Below are positions 23,358-36,486 of a DNA stretch of 64,000 nt, one piece after another. This DNA comes from Congeria kusceri. Its lineage: Eukaryota > Mollusca > Bivalvia > Myida > Dreissenidae. The notes beneath the pieces were generated by a model. The model saw only the letters and a program-made list of their open reading frames with translations, searched no databases and had not been told where the DNA came from. Made by a program: the position numbers and the translations under genes. The stretch spans positions 14,851,201 through 14,915,200 of the forward strand of contig CM051028.1 of assembly GCA_027627225.1 (NCBI GenBank), given 5' to 3'. The stretch's first letter is position 1, and each line of letters opens with the position of its first letter.

Positions 23358-24169
23358 TGTGGAATCACTTGAATTTGCGGGGTACAAATTTCGCACACTT
23401 GAGATTGCTGACATATTCGGGCAGTCTTAAATTCGCACAAATCCGATTTCGAAAAAAACCAAACAAAAATACAAAAAAAAAATCTTGTCAATTATTCGAT
23501 GGAACGCCAAACTCTGCAGAATACCCGTGAAGTTCCTATTTTGACACGTCTGTTGCAAGAAACATCTGCATCAGTACCGGATTAGGCTCTTGATAAGAAT
23601 GGTCCACTTCTGAAGTAACGGGGCCGCATATTTAGGCGAGACAATATTTTATATCATGTCGTGGCAAACTAACACCTTGTTGTTAATTAAATTAAATGCT
23701 GACTGAAATATAGGCCCCATATTGGGGGCACTAATTCTTTACTTAACATGACAACTTGTGAAATCAAACTGTCAACTTTTGCATATTACCTGTTTTATCC
23801 AAAATTAAATTTTATTGTAACTCGTTATATTACAAGTGTTCAAAATGGCGCCTATGCATAACTGTGTTGTAGAGGTATGAAGCGATTATTGTCAATATAA
23901 TTTAAAAGAAATATGATGCATTCATCAATGACAATGTAGTAAGAAATATTTAAACTGTTTATGAAGTAAATGAATAAAACATCGGGACAGTCACATATAC
24001 CTGCGTTATTTATGAATGATTACTGACATACATTGAACGAACATGTAAACTCCCGAGGCGTTGCTAAATTACGAAATGGTTAAATGTTCTAGGTGGTCAC
24101 AAATTCGCGCAATTGCGGGAGGGCAAAAAGCGCCAACATTAGACCTCCGCCAAAATTAGTGATTCCACA
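23358..24169. mobile_element. 810-bp element with TGTGGAATCACT termini
   Basis: The left end TGTGGAATCACTTGAATTTG faces the right end AAAATTAGTGATTCCACA. The interior has no transposase. Subterminal runs such as GAATTTGCGGGG and TTCGCGCAATTGCGGGAG are alike at both ends. The target duplication is unclear. Confidence 0.6.
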
Positions 24170-24576
24170 ATTTATTATTTCTTGAAATAAATTTGGAACA
24201 TCCTTGATATTTGTTAGTTTTTGTGCTTCATTTGTACAATTTGGAAACCAGGGAATAGTAATACCCCCACTGTTGAAAGCTTCATTGTGTGTGCAACTTT
24301 CAACAAAACCCTGCGTGTCCAACTTCGTCAGTGGCTGCTGGCAAATCTTGTATTCAGTTGAAACCTGATACTATGAAACACATCACCAAGAAATCAAAGA
24401 ATGTTAGAAATATGGAGTGATTAATAATGAAATGGATGATATAGAGGATATTTGTTGATTTCGGTGAATGATCAAATTTTTTTTCACGAGTATACGCCAG
24501 AAGAGAAAATATTTTTCGTTTACCACGAGTGAAATAAATATTTGATCATTCACCTTAATCAACACTTTCTATTTAG

Positions 24577-24980
24577 CTCACCTGCGTCACCTGACTTTAT
24601 CCAACCTAAACCAAACTTCTACAGTTTGTGTATGACCATAAAATCTCGGACGGGATTGTTATTGGGCCAGATCACACCAGTAACACTAGAGTTATTGCCT
24701 TTTTCATACGAAAAAGTGCAAAAATGCCTTTTTCCAACATATAGACTTTTTTTCCATCCAATCTTAACCAAACTTTCACAGTTTGTGTATGACCATCAGA
24801 TCTCAGCAGACGCCAAAAATGGGCCAGATCGTGTTTCAAACACTGAGGTTATTGCTCTTTTATGAAAAAATTTATACAAGAGGGCCATGATGGCCCAAAG
24901 CGCTCATCTGCAAATTGGTACAGATGAAGACCATACTGTTGTGACAGGTGAGCTCTTTGGGCCATCATGGCCCTCTTGTT
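24577..24980. mobile_element. Nested short AGCTCACCT-ended element
   Basis: It begins AGCTCACCTGCGTCACCTG and ends GGGCCATCATGGCCCTCTTG. An inner palindrome pairs AAGAGGGCCATGATGGCCC (24879) with that end. The core has the same CAGTTTGTGTATGACCAT phrases as the element at 10354. The intact sequence at 47340 shows what was interrupted. Confidence 0.7.
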
Positions 24981-25154
24981 ATTTTATGCTTTTGGACAAT
25001 AAATAAGTAAAATCGCGCAAGATATGCTTACGTTTGTGTATTCTGACGTCATAAAAATGATGTCATAAATGATTCCAAAATTGTTAAAATATGGTAGGAA
25101 AAAAGTGCCATAATTTGTGCGTATTTGTCGCTAAATTATATTTTTGTTGAATTT

Positions 25155-25975
25155 TTAAGCTCTGAAAAATTTCGGGGGAGCATTCTTCTCCTGAGTATTT
25201 CTCAGCAACTTCTGGCCGGAATTCATCCAAACTTCATGAGAAGCTTCATTACCAAGAGAAGGTGTGCATATTACCAGGACGTTCCACTTAAGTGATTTTT
25301 CTCAGAGTTATGGGACTTTGAAGTTTTCTGAAATCAGTATATAGTGCACAATTCTTTACTTTCTTGTTCGCGCTATTTCTCAGCAACTACTAGCTGGAAT
25401 TCAACGAAACTTTATGGGAAGCTACATTACCAAGAGAAGGTGTGCATACTACCAGGACGTTCCGCTTCAATGATTTTTCTCAGAGTAATTTCTGAAATTA
25501 GTATATACTGCATAAATCTTGTCTGGGCTTTTTCTCAGCAACTACTGTCCTGATTTCAATAAACTTTCATAGGAAGCTTCATTTCCAAGAGGTGTAACTT
25601 TCATGGGAAGCTTCATTTCCAAGAGGTGTGCATATTAGCAGGATGTTCCGCTTCCATGATTTTTCTTTGAGTTATGGGACTTTCTGACGTAGTATATAGT
25701 GCACAATTCTTGTCGGAGCTATTTCTCAGCAACTATTGGCCAGATTTCAATGAAATTTCATGGGAAGCTTCATTTCCAAGAGGAGGTGTACATATAAGCA
25801 GGATGTTCCACTTCAATGATTTTTCTTAAAAGTTATGGGACTTCTGAAATATAGTACACATTTCTATTGATTTTAGTCATTTTAATATCTTTGCCCTTCT
25901 CATTGAATTTATATTGCTTTACAAAGCGCATTGGTGAGCATCCATCAGTTTTACTGATATCCTCGTTTAATGTGT
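25155..25975. repeat. Nested block with four units of about 180-200 bp
   Basis: CTATTTCTCAGCAACTA-like phrases, ATGGGAAGCTTCATTTCCAA and GTGCATATTACCAGGACGTT recur in order four times. The block closes with GCATCCATCAGTTTTACTGA. It splits the surrounding element between GAATTTT and AATGTGTTTT. Confidence 0.7.
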
Positions 25976-26433
25976 TTTCTGTAATCAAATGTATGTAAAT
26001 ACTGTACATATATAGATATTTGCAAAGGGAGGTAAACCACTACTGGAAGATCGATGCAATTGATAGAAAAATAGTGCATTTTATGTTATATTTTTGCTGC
26101 AGTTAAAATATAAAACTTTATATTTTCACTGTTCCAATAGTGAAAATATAAAATTTTATTTAACCAATAAAATTCTATATTTCACAGAAAAGCATATAAT
26201 AATAGTTGCTTTTGACTATTTTTATTTAGTTATAATGCTTTATAACACTATATATTGTGAAATACATTTTAAAAAGATGCACCAATTTATGCAAAAACAA
26301 TTGAGACGCCAACATTTGGCACATACTGAATATGCACATAATTATGATGTTCAATATGCAAAGTTTGGACATTCAAGTTCATTACAACATACTCGTCGAA
26401 ACTATCTGAAAAAGGACAATCTCCTAACTGCCA

Positions 26434-26439
26434 TTTATT
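26434..26439 (-). terminator. Candidate NRDE2 polyadenylation signal
   Basis: The complement reads AATAAA about 270 bp downstream of the NRDE2 stop. Confidence 0.4.
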
Positions 26440-26709
26440 GAACCGTTTCATTAATGGTTGCAGTGCATGTGCAAGTTGCAATTCCATATAAAACTGCAAC
26501 TTCAACTGCATTACAATGGATGATACGCTATGGGATTTATAACCACGCCTACCTAGAATAAAGTCTTAATTTCTATTCTCTTTGTAAGGTCAATTATCAA
26601 TGAAACGGCTCCCAGATGTTGATCCTAGGCACACAGATCTCTCCACACTGTGTTGCTACATATGATGTCCCTCCAGATCTCTATGGGTAGGCACACAGCC
26701 CATCAGTGT

Positions 26710-29700
26710 CTACGGCGAGACGAGGATCTCTAATTCCTCGACAGGGATTTGAACTCGAAGCTCCTTTTCTGTCATGAGATCTACAATTTCCTGTAGTTGA
26801 CTTTCACCTAGGTACTTCACACCATCCAAGTAGATGCTCTGAAATGTATAAAATTTATATTCCAACCAATTTTAAATGTACATACTCTGAAAACAATCTC
26901 CATGAAAACAAGAAATATTAATCGGCAATTGACATGAAATTCAATTTAACGAAAAGTAATCATTTTTGCACCACTCGCAAAAATGTATCAACATTTTGCT
27001 TAGGTACATTTAAACTTGTTTACAGGTATGAACATTTGGCACATTCACTGTAACACCCTAAGGGAAATATCTAGGATCAAAAAAGGTACTGGGTGATGCT
27101 CAAAAGGGGCAGGGTGGAAAGCCGTCACAGTTTTTAGACATTGTGTAATACATTGGTAAATCCAAGGTTTTTTTTATCAAATAATGGTGCTATTTAAGAT
27201 TGTTAAACATCTGCCATTTGAGATTTGCAAAAATACATATAATTTTTAAAGATATTGAACATTTCTGTTTTGACCAGCCCAGAGGGGCAGCAGCGGGGAA
27301 CTAAAGAGGAGCGGGGTCCAGCATACTGCTATTTTGCTCTAGATCTTTCCCGACACCCATAACAACTGTTTGCAATGGCATACTAAATGAGGACATGTAA
27401 AGAAAATCACTGCATAATGAACTGTAAATTGTCCTATCAAAGGAGCTTGACTTAGACAATGCAAGTATCAGGAAATGTTTGACTGACCTTGACCCAAGGG
27501 CAATGCTGCACTGCTCGGTAAAAGATGCCTTTCTGTCTCCCACTGGTGACCATACACTGTAACATAAATTTTTTTAAAGGCATAAATGATCCTGATTTGA
27601 CTACAACACAAGTCGAATGTAGTCCTTTGAAATCCACATACAAATAGAATGGTAGGAAAATCTTAAGTCTTTTTAATTTGTAGTTTTTTGCAAAGTTCTT
27701 AACCGTAATTAACACTATAACTACCATTTACAGAGCAGTAAATAAATATGATATAATTCAGCAAAAATGTTCCTGTATTTTGACCCCTGATATTTTCATT
27801 TTCACCCCTCAAATTTTCAGGCAGGGGTCATCTGACTCCTGGTTTTCAAAATCTACTGAAATCCTGCCTACCTCTAGTCTCAAGTAGAGACTCCACAGCC
27901 TGGGTGAGTGCTGCAGACTGGTTTGGCAGAGGCCCAGTTCCAGCCAGTTTCTGGCACGGTGAACCAGTCCAGAACTTCCAGTGTCATCTGCTACAATGAA
28001 TATTGATTAATAACAAAATGTTATTTTATTCCAAATTATTATCACAAACTTGCATCTTAATGAGAAATTAACAACTATTGAACAATATCACTATACTTCA
28101 TAATCCCTACTTGCTTTGTGTAGCTTGTGGACGGAACAAGGTATTTCTTAAAAAGTGAAAGCATCAAGAATTTTGTAACTATTAACAACAGCTGTTTGCA
28201 AAAACAGGCATGCCCCCTCTAGGTTAAAAGCAATCTTTAAAATATAAAGTTCGCGGAAGTTTGTATGAAAACTGTTGGACAAAGAGCGGAATCGAACTGG
28301 GCTAAGATGTTATAGTCTCAAACATTTTCATCAAGGTTGGTGAAGATCGAATAAAAACTGTTAACAGCAGAAATGGCTAAATAGGCCAATTTTAGATAAT
28401 TCGAGGGCCATAACTCCACACTTCCTGGGGCGATTTGGCTGATTATCGAACCTGGCTGAGATATTATGCTTACAAACATTTTCAGGACATGGAAAGCGGA
28501 AACAAAAGTGGTCTACCGACTGACAGACTTACATTAGCAAGCCATCTTTGATGGGGGGGTGGGGAGGTGGGGGTGGCATAATTATGACCATTTAAAACAA
28601 CTGACATTGAACTCCAAATATCCAATGACAAGCTTAGAAGTGGCTTAAATAGAACAATAAATCGCTTACATATGGGGAAACAGACTACTAATATACAATG
28701 TCTAGCACATGTGTTGGATAGGAAATAAAAAGCACCACAGCGATACTAACCACCAGTTTTCCTATTCTCCAAGACATCACATAGATGTTCAACCGCCATT
28801 AGCAACGGTAAGGGTGACCCTGAAGTTCTGCACTGCCTGTCAAAGTACCTGTTCATTCTACCACTTATCTTTGACTTCCATTCCACGTCAAGAAACAAAG
28901 ACAAGAACACGGGTTCCTCGGGAAATTCTGTCAATGCTTTGTCCAAAAATACCCTGAGAATTGAGAGTGGGGTGGAAGTCACTGACATGTGGTAAACAAT
29001 CAGTTTTAGTTGGAACTGGTAAAATACTTTTCTGAATGTCTTGTCATTAGTGCATGCAATTATTTTCTTGCATGCAGCTTCTACTGCCTCCAGACTGGAC
29101 TTTAAGTCAGATCTGCAGAGGCAGAAAAGTCCATAGCACCAAGAAAGCTTGAGAAGAATTTGTTGAGTGCAATCCTCCGAAGCCTGAGAATATATCTGAG
29201 CCGCACTGTCAATAGATTTAACAAATTTTGAGGTCATTTTTAAAACTGATGCTGGGTTGAGGACATTTTCCTCACTGGGTGAGAATTTCTTGCCATCCAA
29301 AAGGTTGCTAAGTACTACCATGACCTTTTTCTTGGTTGACATGGTTACACCACACTGCTTTGACGTAAGCTCCGCAGGCTCACACTGGTCAATGCCCAAA
29401 AGGATTTCACAGTATGTAGTACATAATGTGATCAGACCAAAACTTTCATAATTCACTTGCTCAATGTTTTTACCGCTGTACATACAAAGTGCAGTTTCTG
29501 CAATAGCAAAAGCTTCCCCAGTTTTTCCTATTATCCGTTCAAGATTTATATACATAGACCACACTTGTAAATTATTTCGATTTCTTTCTTCTTTCAAGGC
29601 ATTCTTCATAACTTTTCGTATTTCTTTTTTATTATTTTTTGTGAGTTTGCTAGTTCTAAATTTGCTCAATTCTATCTCTAAAGCCAAAACTGTGAGGCTG

Positions 29701-32700
29701 GTACCTATGTGATTACTGAAACAGGGCGCCAGTTGCCTGAGAAGTGTCACAGTAAAAGTATTCACAATATTATTAGTTGTGTCACTATTATCAGCATTTA
29801 GGTCTGGAGCATTGCAAATGTTTCCTATAGTAACATTTAGACTAGATTTATCCTGTAACTCCTCCATGCTTTTTGCAAATATAGTCGGACCATAAACCTG
29901 TGACCGATACCCAAGAAACTCGACACATGCCAGAACTAACTGTTCATGGTATTTATCTGAAACTTCAAATAAGACGGGCCGAATGTCATCGAAGACCACC
30001 ATTCGTTCAGGGTCTTCACAACTGTCTTCTGTTTCACCCTGGGCAACATCAGGTTTCCATGGCAACCAATGATGCTGGTCTCTTAGCAACTCAATTTCCA
30101 GCCATGTCTGATGTTTGGGTTGATTTTTTCCAATTATTCCTTCTTCCTTTTCTTCCAATGAGCCTTAATGAAAACATGCATATTGTATATACAACAGCTT
30201 AATATCTTTCAAACAGTACTTGACAATACATGAATAATTATGTAGTGTTGACAAATTGACGACGAACGAAGAGCAGTTAACATACAAGAAACCTTTCCTT
30301 CAAGGCAACATTAGGAAAGCAACAAATGTTGTTACAAAGACAAACAACAATATTTAAAGCAGGGAAAGTGATAATTTTTAACTACTTAGGCTTTCCAAGA
30401 CATTTGCTACTTTAATTTTCATCAACATAATATTATATTCATTAGTTCAATGAGCTTTTTATAAGCCTTACAAACACGACAGGACTCATTTTTACCATTT
30501 GCCGGCTGACCATCTGCATTCTGATGACCTTCCTTTGGCAAATTTCTCCAGCCGACAGCACCTTTTGTTCCAAGTTTTGCTGCGTCATTTTCCCAGAACT
30601 CCTCAAATGCAGCCATCTTGTGTTCCACAGCGACACTCTTCAATGATGGCGGACAGAAAAAATTGAACTCCATAAGAGCTTGAAACGAGGCAATTGCTCT
30701 TTCCTTGAAACCAACTTGTTTAAGGAAATAACAATACTGTAAAAATATTTCTGAAACAAAAACCAATAAGCCAGTTTAAATATAGAAAATGTACAAAAAT
30801 AAATCTAACTGTATATTTATAGTGGTTCCTCTATCACCACCAGATCCCCATTCTTTTAACATTTCAATAATATAAACAAAATCTATGGCAACATAAAGAG
30901 TACAAACAAATGTATTATACACATATTTGTGTAACCTCAATGTTTTACATATCTACCAGAAGTCAAACTCTTATGGCTGCCCAACTATTGAATGTATCGT
31001 AACATTAAACATATTTATACAAGTATTGAATGAAAATAAATAAACATCTTCATGCTTAGTTTAAACCTATTTATTTAAGCTCGATTGCATTGAAAGCCAT
31101 TGGCTTATACAGACACTCTCGATGCCGTTTCCTGGGAAGAACCAGTACTTGGTGTAAAGATCTTGAAAACGCTCCCTGAGTGGGGATCGAAACTGGGAGG
31201 TGGACACCATATCCACTACACCATTGCAACGCTATATTGAAAGCCATAATGGGCCATCAGCCTTCTTTACACATATGCTTCACCTTCTACATTCTGGCTT
31301 TCAAGTAACCATAATGTTTTCATAATTACGCATTATCTAATGAGAATATGCCTACTGTCGAATGTGTGCTTACCTATGATGTCTTCTTCAAGATTGGCAG
31401 GCAGACTGTGTGTCTGGACCACCCCAGAGTGAATCCCCAGCATTGTCTTCAAGCACTTGTGGTTCAGTTTACACTGCTTGCTGACCGAGAACAGAGTCAG
31501 CCTCGACTGATTGAACAGCAGGTAGTATTTCCACAGCCTTTTGTTGGCTGGATGGACAAACAGCAACTGCTCTATTTCCTTATTCATTTTCACTGAATCA
31601 TGAATCTCTGCATTTAGTTCTATCCTGGCTAAGAGCAAATCAATATGGCCAGGATTTTGTTCCAGGGCTTTCTCTATAATACTTAACTTTTTCTCCAACA
31701 TCCCTCTTTCAGTAACCTTTTTATCAGTACCAGTTTCTTGCTTTATCACAGTTTCATTTGCAATCTCATTTTGAAACTGAACAAATTCCAACCAAAGTTT
31801 CACATTCCCTGGCTCAGCCCTAAGCCTTCTGTTGAAATCTCCAACTTTCACTCTCACTTCATCAAGTTCTATTTCAGTCTCATCCACTTTCTCTTCAACC
31901 TTCTTCCCAAGGCCCTGAACATATAAACTTGTTGACTTATCAAGGATAGCTTCCCTAATATTGTCATGCCCCTCCATCCTACCTTTCTCTTTAGTTCCTG
32001 TACAGTTACTGACATCAACAGAAATGTAAGCACTAGGAATTTCTTTATTTTTAACATTAGTTAATTGAACAATGCTTTGTTCAGCCGTTCCTCTTAGAAG
32101 TTTCCTGTTTTCTCTGTCATAATATCTTGAAGAATGATCTTTACGTTTTTTTAGATCAGTACCTTTAAGAACAATTGCACATTTCCCATACGACCCTATA
32201 CACTCCTGGCACTTTGACCTGTAGCTGGCAACATGGCCACTGTACAGGGAACCATACGCCAAGCTGTTCTTGTCCGGTTCCCGGTCCAGCTTGAAAGGAT
32301 GCTCTGGTGCAATGTCTGCTACATCATCCAGGAATATGTGCTTGCTGGGTAATAGTCCAGGCCTGCAAAACAAAGGAATACTTTGAACACACTATCATGT
32401 GTAGTTGGAATAAGACGTCAAACATAGAATAAACTGTTTTATTACAGCAATGTTTAATATGCAGTTTACCATTTGTAATATAAGAATTTTGTAGAGTTAC
32501 GAGTGCAATAGACACCTGCATATATAACTGCATCAGTAAAATTGATTTTACCACAAAACTATATACTTGTATGCATTTACAAAATTTTCACAAAAAACTT
32601 GAACTGTGTCCATGTGTGCATGAACACAGTTCATAAATACAGCGAAAATGATAAAAGAAACAATCAGTTCTAATAAAAAAGTCATGGAAAAATGCTAATT

Positions 32701-35700
32701 ATGCCAAAAAGTATTGACAGAATATAACAAACATACATAAACAACAGGAAATGCTCAGTTTTATGTGAAAAAAGAACAAAAATCATGTCCATTCTATGTT
32801 TGATGTCTTATTCTAACTTCACATAATACAGTGTTTTTGCTACAGGGCTATAGGGCTGCTACTGACACTGCGATCTATCAAATCACCCATGACTTGCTGT
32901 TTTACTTTATAAATGTGCACAAGTCAAGAATGTAGTATAGTACCATATGGTACAATTGAGTTTAGATGTTCATCTCTAGTTTGCATTACAAAACTTGACA
33001 CTAAAATTCATACTGTAAATGCCATTGATAAATCTACAGTAAAAGTTCATATTCAGGACAGAAAGAGCTTGTTAAGCCTTAATGGTACTATGTTTATCAT
33101 TGTATTTCATGCAATTAATACTTATGTTCCAAACAAACACAATGCAATATATTAAAAACAAATAAACTGTCGATTCCCAAAAAGGCTTTTCAGCAATTGT
33201 AAACAAGTGCGGTTACCAGTAACAATCTAAAAAGGATACATCCTTCATGTACAACATATTTATAAATCTTCAGACGAACAGATAAGGCGCGTACATGTGT
33301 AATTTATGCACAGAAAATCACAAGATACGCACACAAAATAAAATCAGTGTGTACATTTTCGCACAAAATTTCAAATCTTTGCGTACACATGGAAATGCCA
33401 ACCAGACCCATAACTGTTAAAGGCGTAGATGTTTAGAAATTCTAAAATATATGTCCTTGAAACATCTACTAAATTATTTAACGTTACTCTACTGCAGCTA
33501 TCCGCACATTTAGGGTGGATGGGTCCATCTGCATCCATCCACCAGTTTCCAATTTCCGTATTACGTTACTGAAAGAACATCGCCCCCCAATATGTTTTGG
33601 ATTGAGAATACAGTTACCACCATAATTTCTATTTTGAGTGTACATTTACCCTCTATGAAAAAAGTTCTCTGGAACTCTGAAATCTTACATTGTCCTCTCA
33701 TCGGACGGTGATTCTGAGACTTTCCTTGCAGCCTTGTGTTTCTTGTACTTTTTCTTATGCTTGTGTTTCCTGGACTTATATTCACTGTCGCTGGAGTGAT
33801 AGGACCTCTTTTTCTTCTTCGTATGCTCTTTCCTACGACATCTATCCTCGGAGTCACTGGAATCACTGGAACTGTCAGAGAATTTATGCTTTCTTTCAGC
33901 TGACTTATAACTGTCCGTTGTCGTTTCATATTGTTTATCCAGACGTGACTGTGCAGAAATCTCTTGGCTGGACTGAACATAGTGTAGTGATGGTGCTTGA
34001 TGACTGCTTAAACATATCACATGTTCTGGTTCTTTAGAAATGTTTTCTGCTAGAATTGGTTCAGTTTCTTCACTGAAATGTAGAAAACATTTTTAAAATG
34101 AGGAGTGTCATGGAAAAACCGGGCTTAAAGCATGTGCGTAGTGTCATCCCGGACAGACCCCACAGGCTAATCCGGGACGACACTTTCTGCCTACAGTTTA
34201 TTTATGCTTAGAAGAGACTTCCTTGAAACAGAAGTACCATAAAAGCAAAAAGTGTTGTCCCGGATTTGCCTGTGCAGTCTGCAAGGACGACACATTACGC
34301 ACACTTTACGCGCATGCGTTAAGCCAGGTTTTCCCACGACATGCCTCAATTTAACAAAATAAATAATAACAAACACTTATGCATTACCATATTTTCAATT
34401 ATGGTAACAACAAGGGTTGCCCAAGACACTACCATAGAAAGTAAATGCTAATAAAAACAAGTGCAGGGGTCTGGAAATCCTATACCCGACTTGTCTGACG
34501 CGGGTAATTTTACAGTCGGACAAGTTAATTTTACTTGTCTACTTGTCCAAGTACAAGTACAATTTCAGGGTGTGAAAATGATTTAAAAGTTGGAAGTTAA
34601 TTTCATTTTATTATATACTTAAACATTTGAATAACTAATTGTGGTTTATTTATCATTTAATAAAAAAATATATCATGAAGGCCTGGAATAACTAGAACTC
34701 TGTGATTGGGATGTGTCTCCTGATGGGGCATAACTCAAGGGAGATAAGAGCAATTATGCTGAAAACCGAACGTAACCTTCATTTTACACCTACTCACATG
34801 TCCCTTTAAAGTTTCATAATGATTGCACAAAAACTTCTAAAGTTATTGTCTGCACAAACTACAGGGGAAGCCGCCGCTGACACCACCAAAGTAACACCGA
34901 TATGTCATCTTTTCAGGCGACACAGAAATTATATTTTTTATTTTGGACAAGTGACTGTTGCTTGTGGACAAGTAGATTTTTGTAATGAACTTTCCCATGG
35001 ACTAGTAAACAATTTTGATATATCCACACCCCTGAAGTGTAATATTTATCCATCAACCTAGTCATTCAGGTGGCGAACATACGTTCCAAGCTATTTGAAA
35101 ATCTGAGTTGACAATCCATGTTGGGTTGAAGAAATTACTAGAGCGGACACTCAATACTGTCCTACAACTAATGTGAGAGCCCACCCATGATTTCAACTTA
35201 TCCTTCAGGTAACATCCCTTAAGCTTTGCTCTTGTTTAATCTTGAGCATTGAAACTATCTTAGACTTTATTTTTTCAACTTCAGACTTAAGTGTACAGTT
35301 TGTTTCTCTAATCAGTAAATAATACATGGAGAAACTTACTCTGACTTCTTGCTGCAAAATACCAAATTTAATCTATCTTTTCAGACACCTTAAAAATCTG
35401 CCAAAATAATTAACCTGTATGTCGTGTCACAATGTTTTTGGACACTTTCAGAAACGGAATTAAATTGCGAGTTATGCTTTCGGACAGATACAAATGGGCA
35501 ATTATCACCCACTATCATTAAACGTAATACAGGGGGCAACAGTTGTTTTCAGAGGCTTCTTCCCGATTGTTTATCAATTTATTTAATCTTGCGAATTATT
35601 TGCAGCACCACTTTGCTTGCCAAATAAAAATATATATGAGGCGCGTCGTGGGAAAACCGGTCTTAATGCATGTGCGTAAAGTGTCGTCCCGGATTAGCCT

Positions 35701-36247
35701 GTGCAGTCCGCATAGGCTAATACGGGATGACACTTTCTGCCTACAGGGGATTTATGTTTTGAAGTGACTTTCTTGAAACAGAAAATACCATAAAAGCGGA
35801 AAGTGCCGCCCCGGATTAGCCTGTGCAGAATGCACACGCTGATCCGGAGCAGCACTTTACGCACATGCATTAAGTCCGATTTTCCCACGACGCGCCTCAT
35901 ATAATTCTTTCAATATACAGTATCACATCATAAACTAACTCATCCAACAATAAATGTCAACCATATTTGCAGATGGCAATACTAACGAATATGTCCCTTA
36001 TTTTCTATTTACATGACAATATTGATGCTATGTTTTTGGACAGATTTCAATGAATTATTTTCTGTGACTAAATATTCGGACACTAAAAAACTAATTTATT
36101 AAGTGTCCAAAACATAGATTAAATAGTAAATACTGTAACATTGTTAATACCTCTCAAAACCCTGTAGTTTCTTGAGCTCATTTTGAAATTCAACAACTTT
36201 TTCTTCTATCTTCTTTGTAAAACTTCTGTTCACCAGCCAGTCTGGCA
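26710..36247 (-). CDS. NRDE2: NRDE2, nuclear exosome/MTR4 regulator (first exon missing)
   Basis: NRDE2 binds the helicase MTR4 and restrains nuclear exosome recruitment; it is needed for splicing and RNAi-linked silencing in several eukaryotes. Exons in gene order: 36151-36247, 33689-34072, 31374-32362, 30472-30750, 28751-30163, 27872-27990, 27488-27556, 26710-26838. All seven junctions agree in phase. The 36151 exon has the conserved VPDWLVNRSF (like DWLSNPSF in human). The next exon is Ser/Asp- then Lys-rich. The 32362 exon opens with IFLDDVADIAPEHPFKLD, the MTR4-interaction region. Later exons form the helical HAT-like repeat domain, with HHWLPWKPD and CEDPERMVVFDDI as landmarks. It ends DLMTEKELRVQIPVEELEIL. 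About 1160 residues are recovered, close to human length. The initiator exon lies above 36247 and I could not find it. It converges on RBM34. Confidence 0.93.
28250..28560. repeat. Interspersed repeat (inverted relative of 17640-18050)
   Basis: It reads as the reverse complement of the TCATCCAATCTTCACC family and ends with AAGCCATCTTTGATGGGGGG. It lies in an NRDE2 intron. Confidence 0.7.
31080..31250 (-). repeat. tRNA-derived SINE-like sequence
   Basis: On the minus strand AATGGTGTAGTGGATATGG fits an A box (TGGTGTAGTGG). About 30 bases on, GTTTCGATCCCC fits a B box. Flanking GGCTTTCAATATAGCG and GGCTTTCAATGCAATC are alike. It lies in an NRDE2 intron, same strand as the gene. Confidence 0.6.
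32386..32835. mobile_element. 450-bp MITE, copy 2, in NRDE2 intron
   Basis: Ends AACACACTATCATGTGTAGT and ACTTCACATAATACAGTGTT match the nested copy at 2357-2804, as does most of the interior. TTTG flanks both sides. It begins only 23 bp upstream of the 3' splice site of the exon at 32362, so it supplies the polypyrimidine and branch region of that intron. Confidence 0.85.
34100..34349. mobile_element. Palindromic dreissenid-type MITE, copy 4
   Basis: It opens GAGGAGTGTCATGGAAAAAC and closes CCACGACATGCCTCAAT. Both inner cores are damaged by short deletions. It lies 28 bp upstream of an NRDE2 exon. Confidence 0.85.
34464..35034. mobile_element. hAT-like non-autonomous element, CAGGGGT termini
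   Basis: CAGGGGTCTGGAAATCC on the left faces ATATATCCACACCCCTG on the right. CAGGGGT ends are typical of hAT elements. Near both ends are clusters of GGACAAGT / ACTTGTCC motifs (34490-34560 and 34945-34980). AAGTG flanks both sides; the full 8-bp duplication is not preserved. A separate repeat (relative of 5940-6100) sits in the middle. Confidence 0.6.
35638..35900. mobile_element. Palindromic dreissenid-type MITE, copy 5 (best preserved)
   Basis: Ends GAGGCGCGTCGTGGGAAAAC and CCACGACGCGCCTC pair almost perfectly. ATAT lies outside both ends. This copy defines the family termini best. Confidence 0.9.
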
Positions 36248-36486
36248 CTGAAAATACACCGAAGGATGCTTGCAGACAAATGGCTAGGTTAAAATACAAT
36301 TTCACATTTTTTAAATGTTGGAGACGTTTCCAGAAGCGCATTCAAAAGCCTACCATTTGGATGATTTTCATTCATGTAGAAAATTAATGAACATATTTTA
36401 CTTTTGATAAAACAGCAAATTATTATATATTTTTGTTTACATATGATGTATACTGGTTAGTAAAGCTGTATAAGGGAAAGATCTAG

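Larger units (their letters stand above)
24436..26190. mobile_element. Copy of the 47205 element, broken by two nested insertions
   Basis: Compared with 47205-47690, the blocks TAGAGGATATTTGTTGATTT, GTGAAATAAATATTTGATCA, GATTCCAAAATTGTTAAAAT, AAAAAAGTGCCATAATTTGT and AGTGAAAATATAAAATTTTA appear in the same order. Two foreign blocks interrupt them, at 24577-24980 and about 25155-25975. Confidence 0.7.

Noticed and set aside
26094..26441. 115-codon open frame on the plus strand
   Set aside because: AT-rich repeat sequence with no domain; partly in the NRDE2 3' flank.
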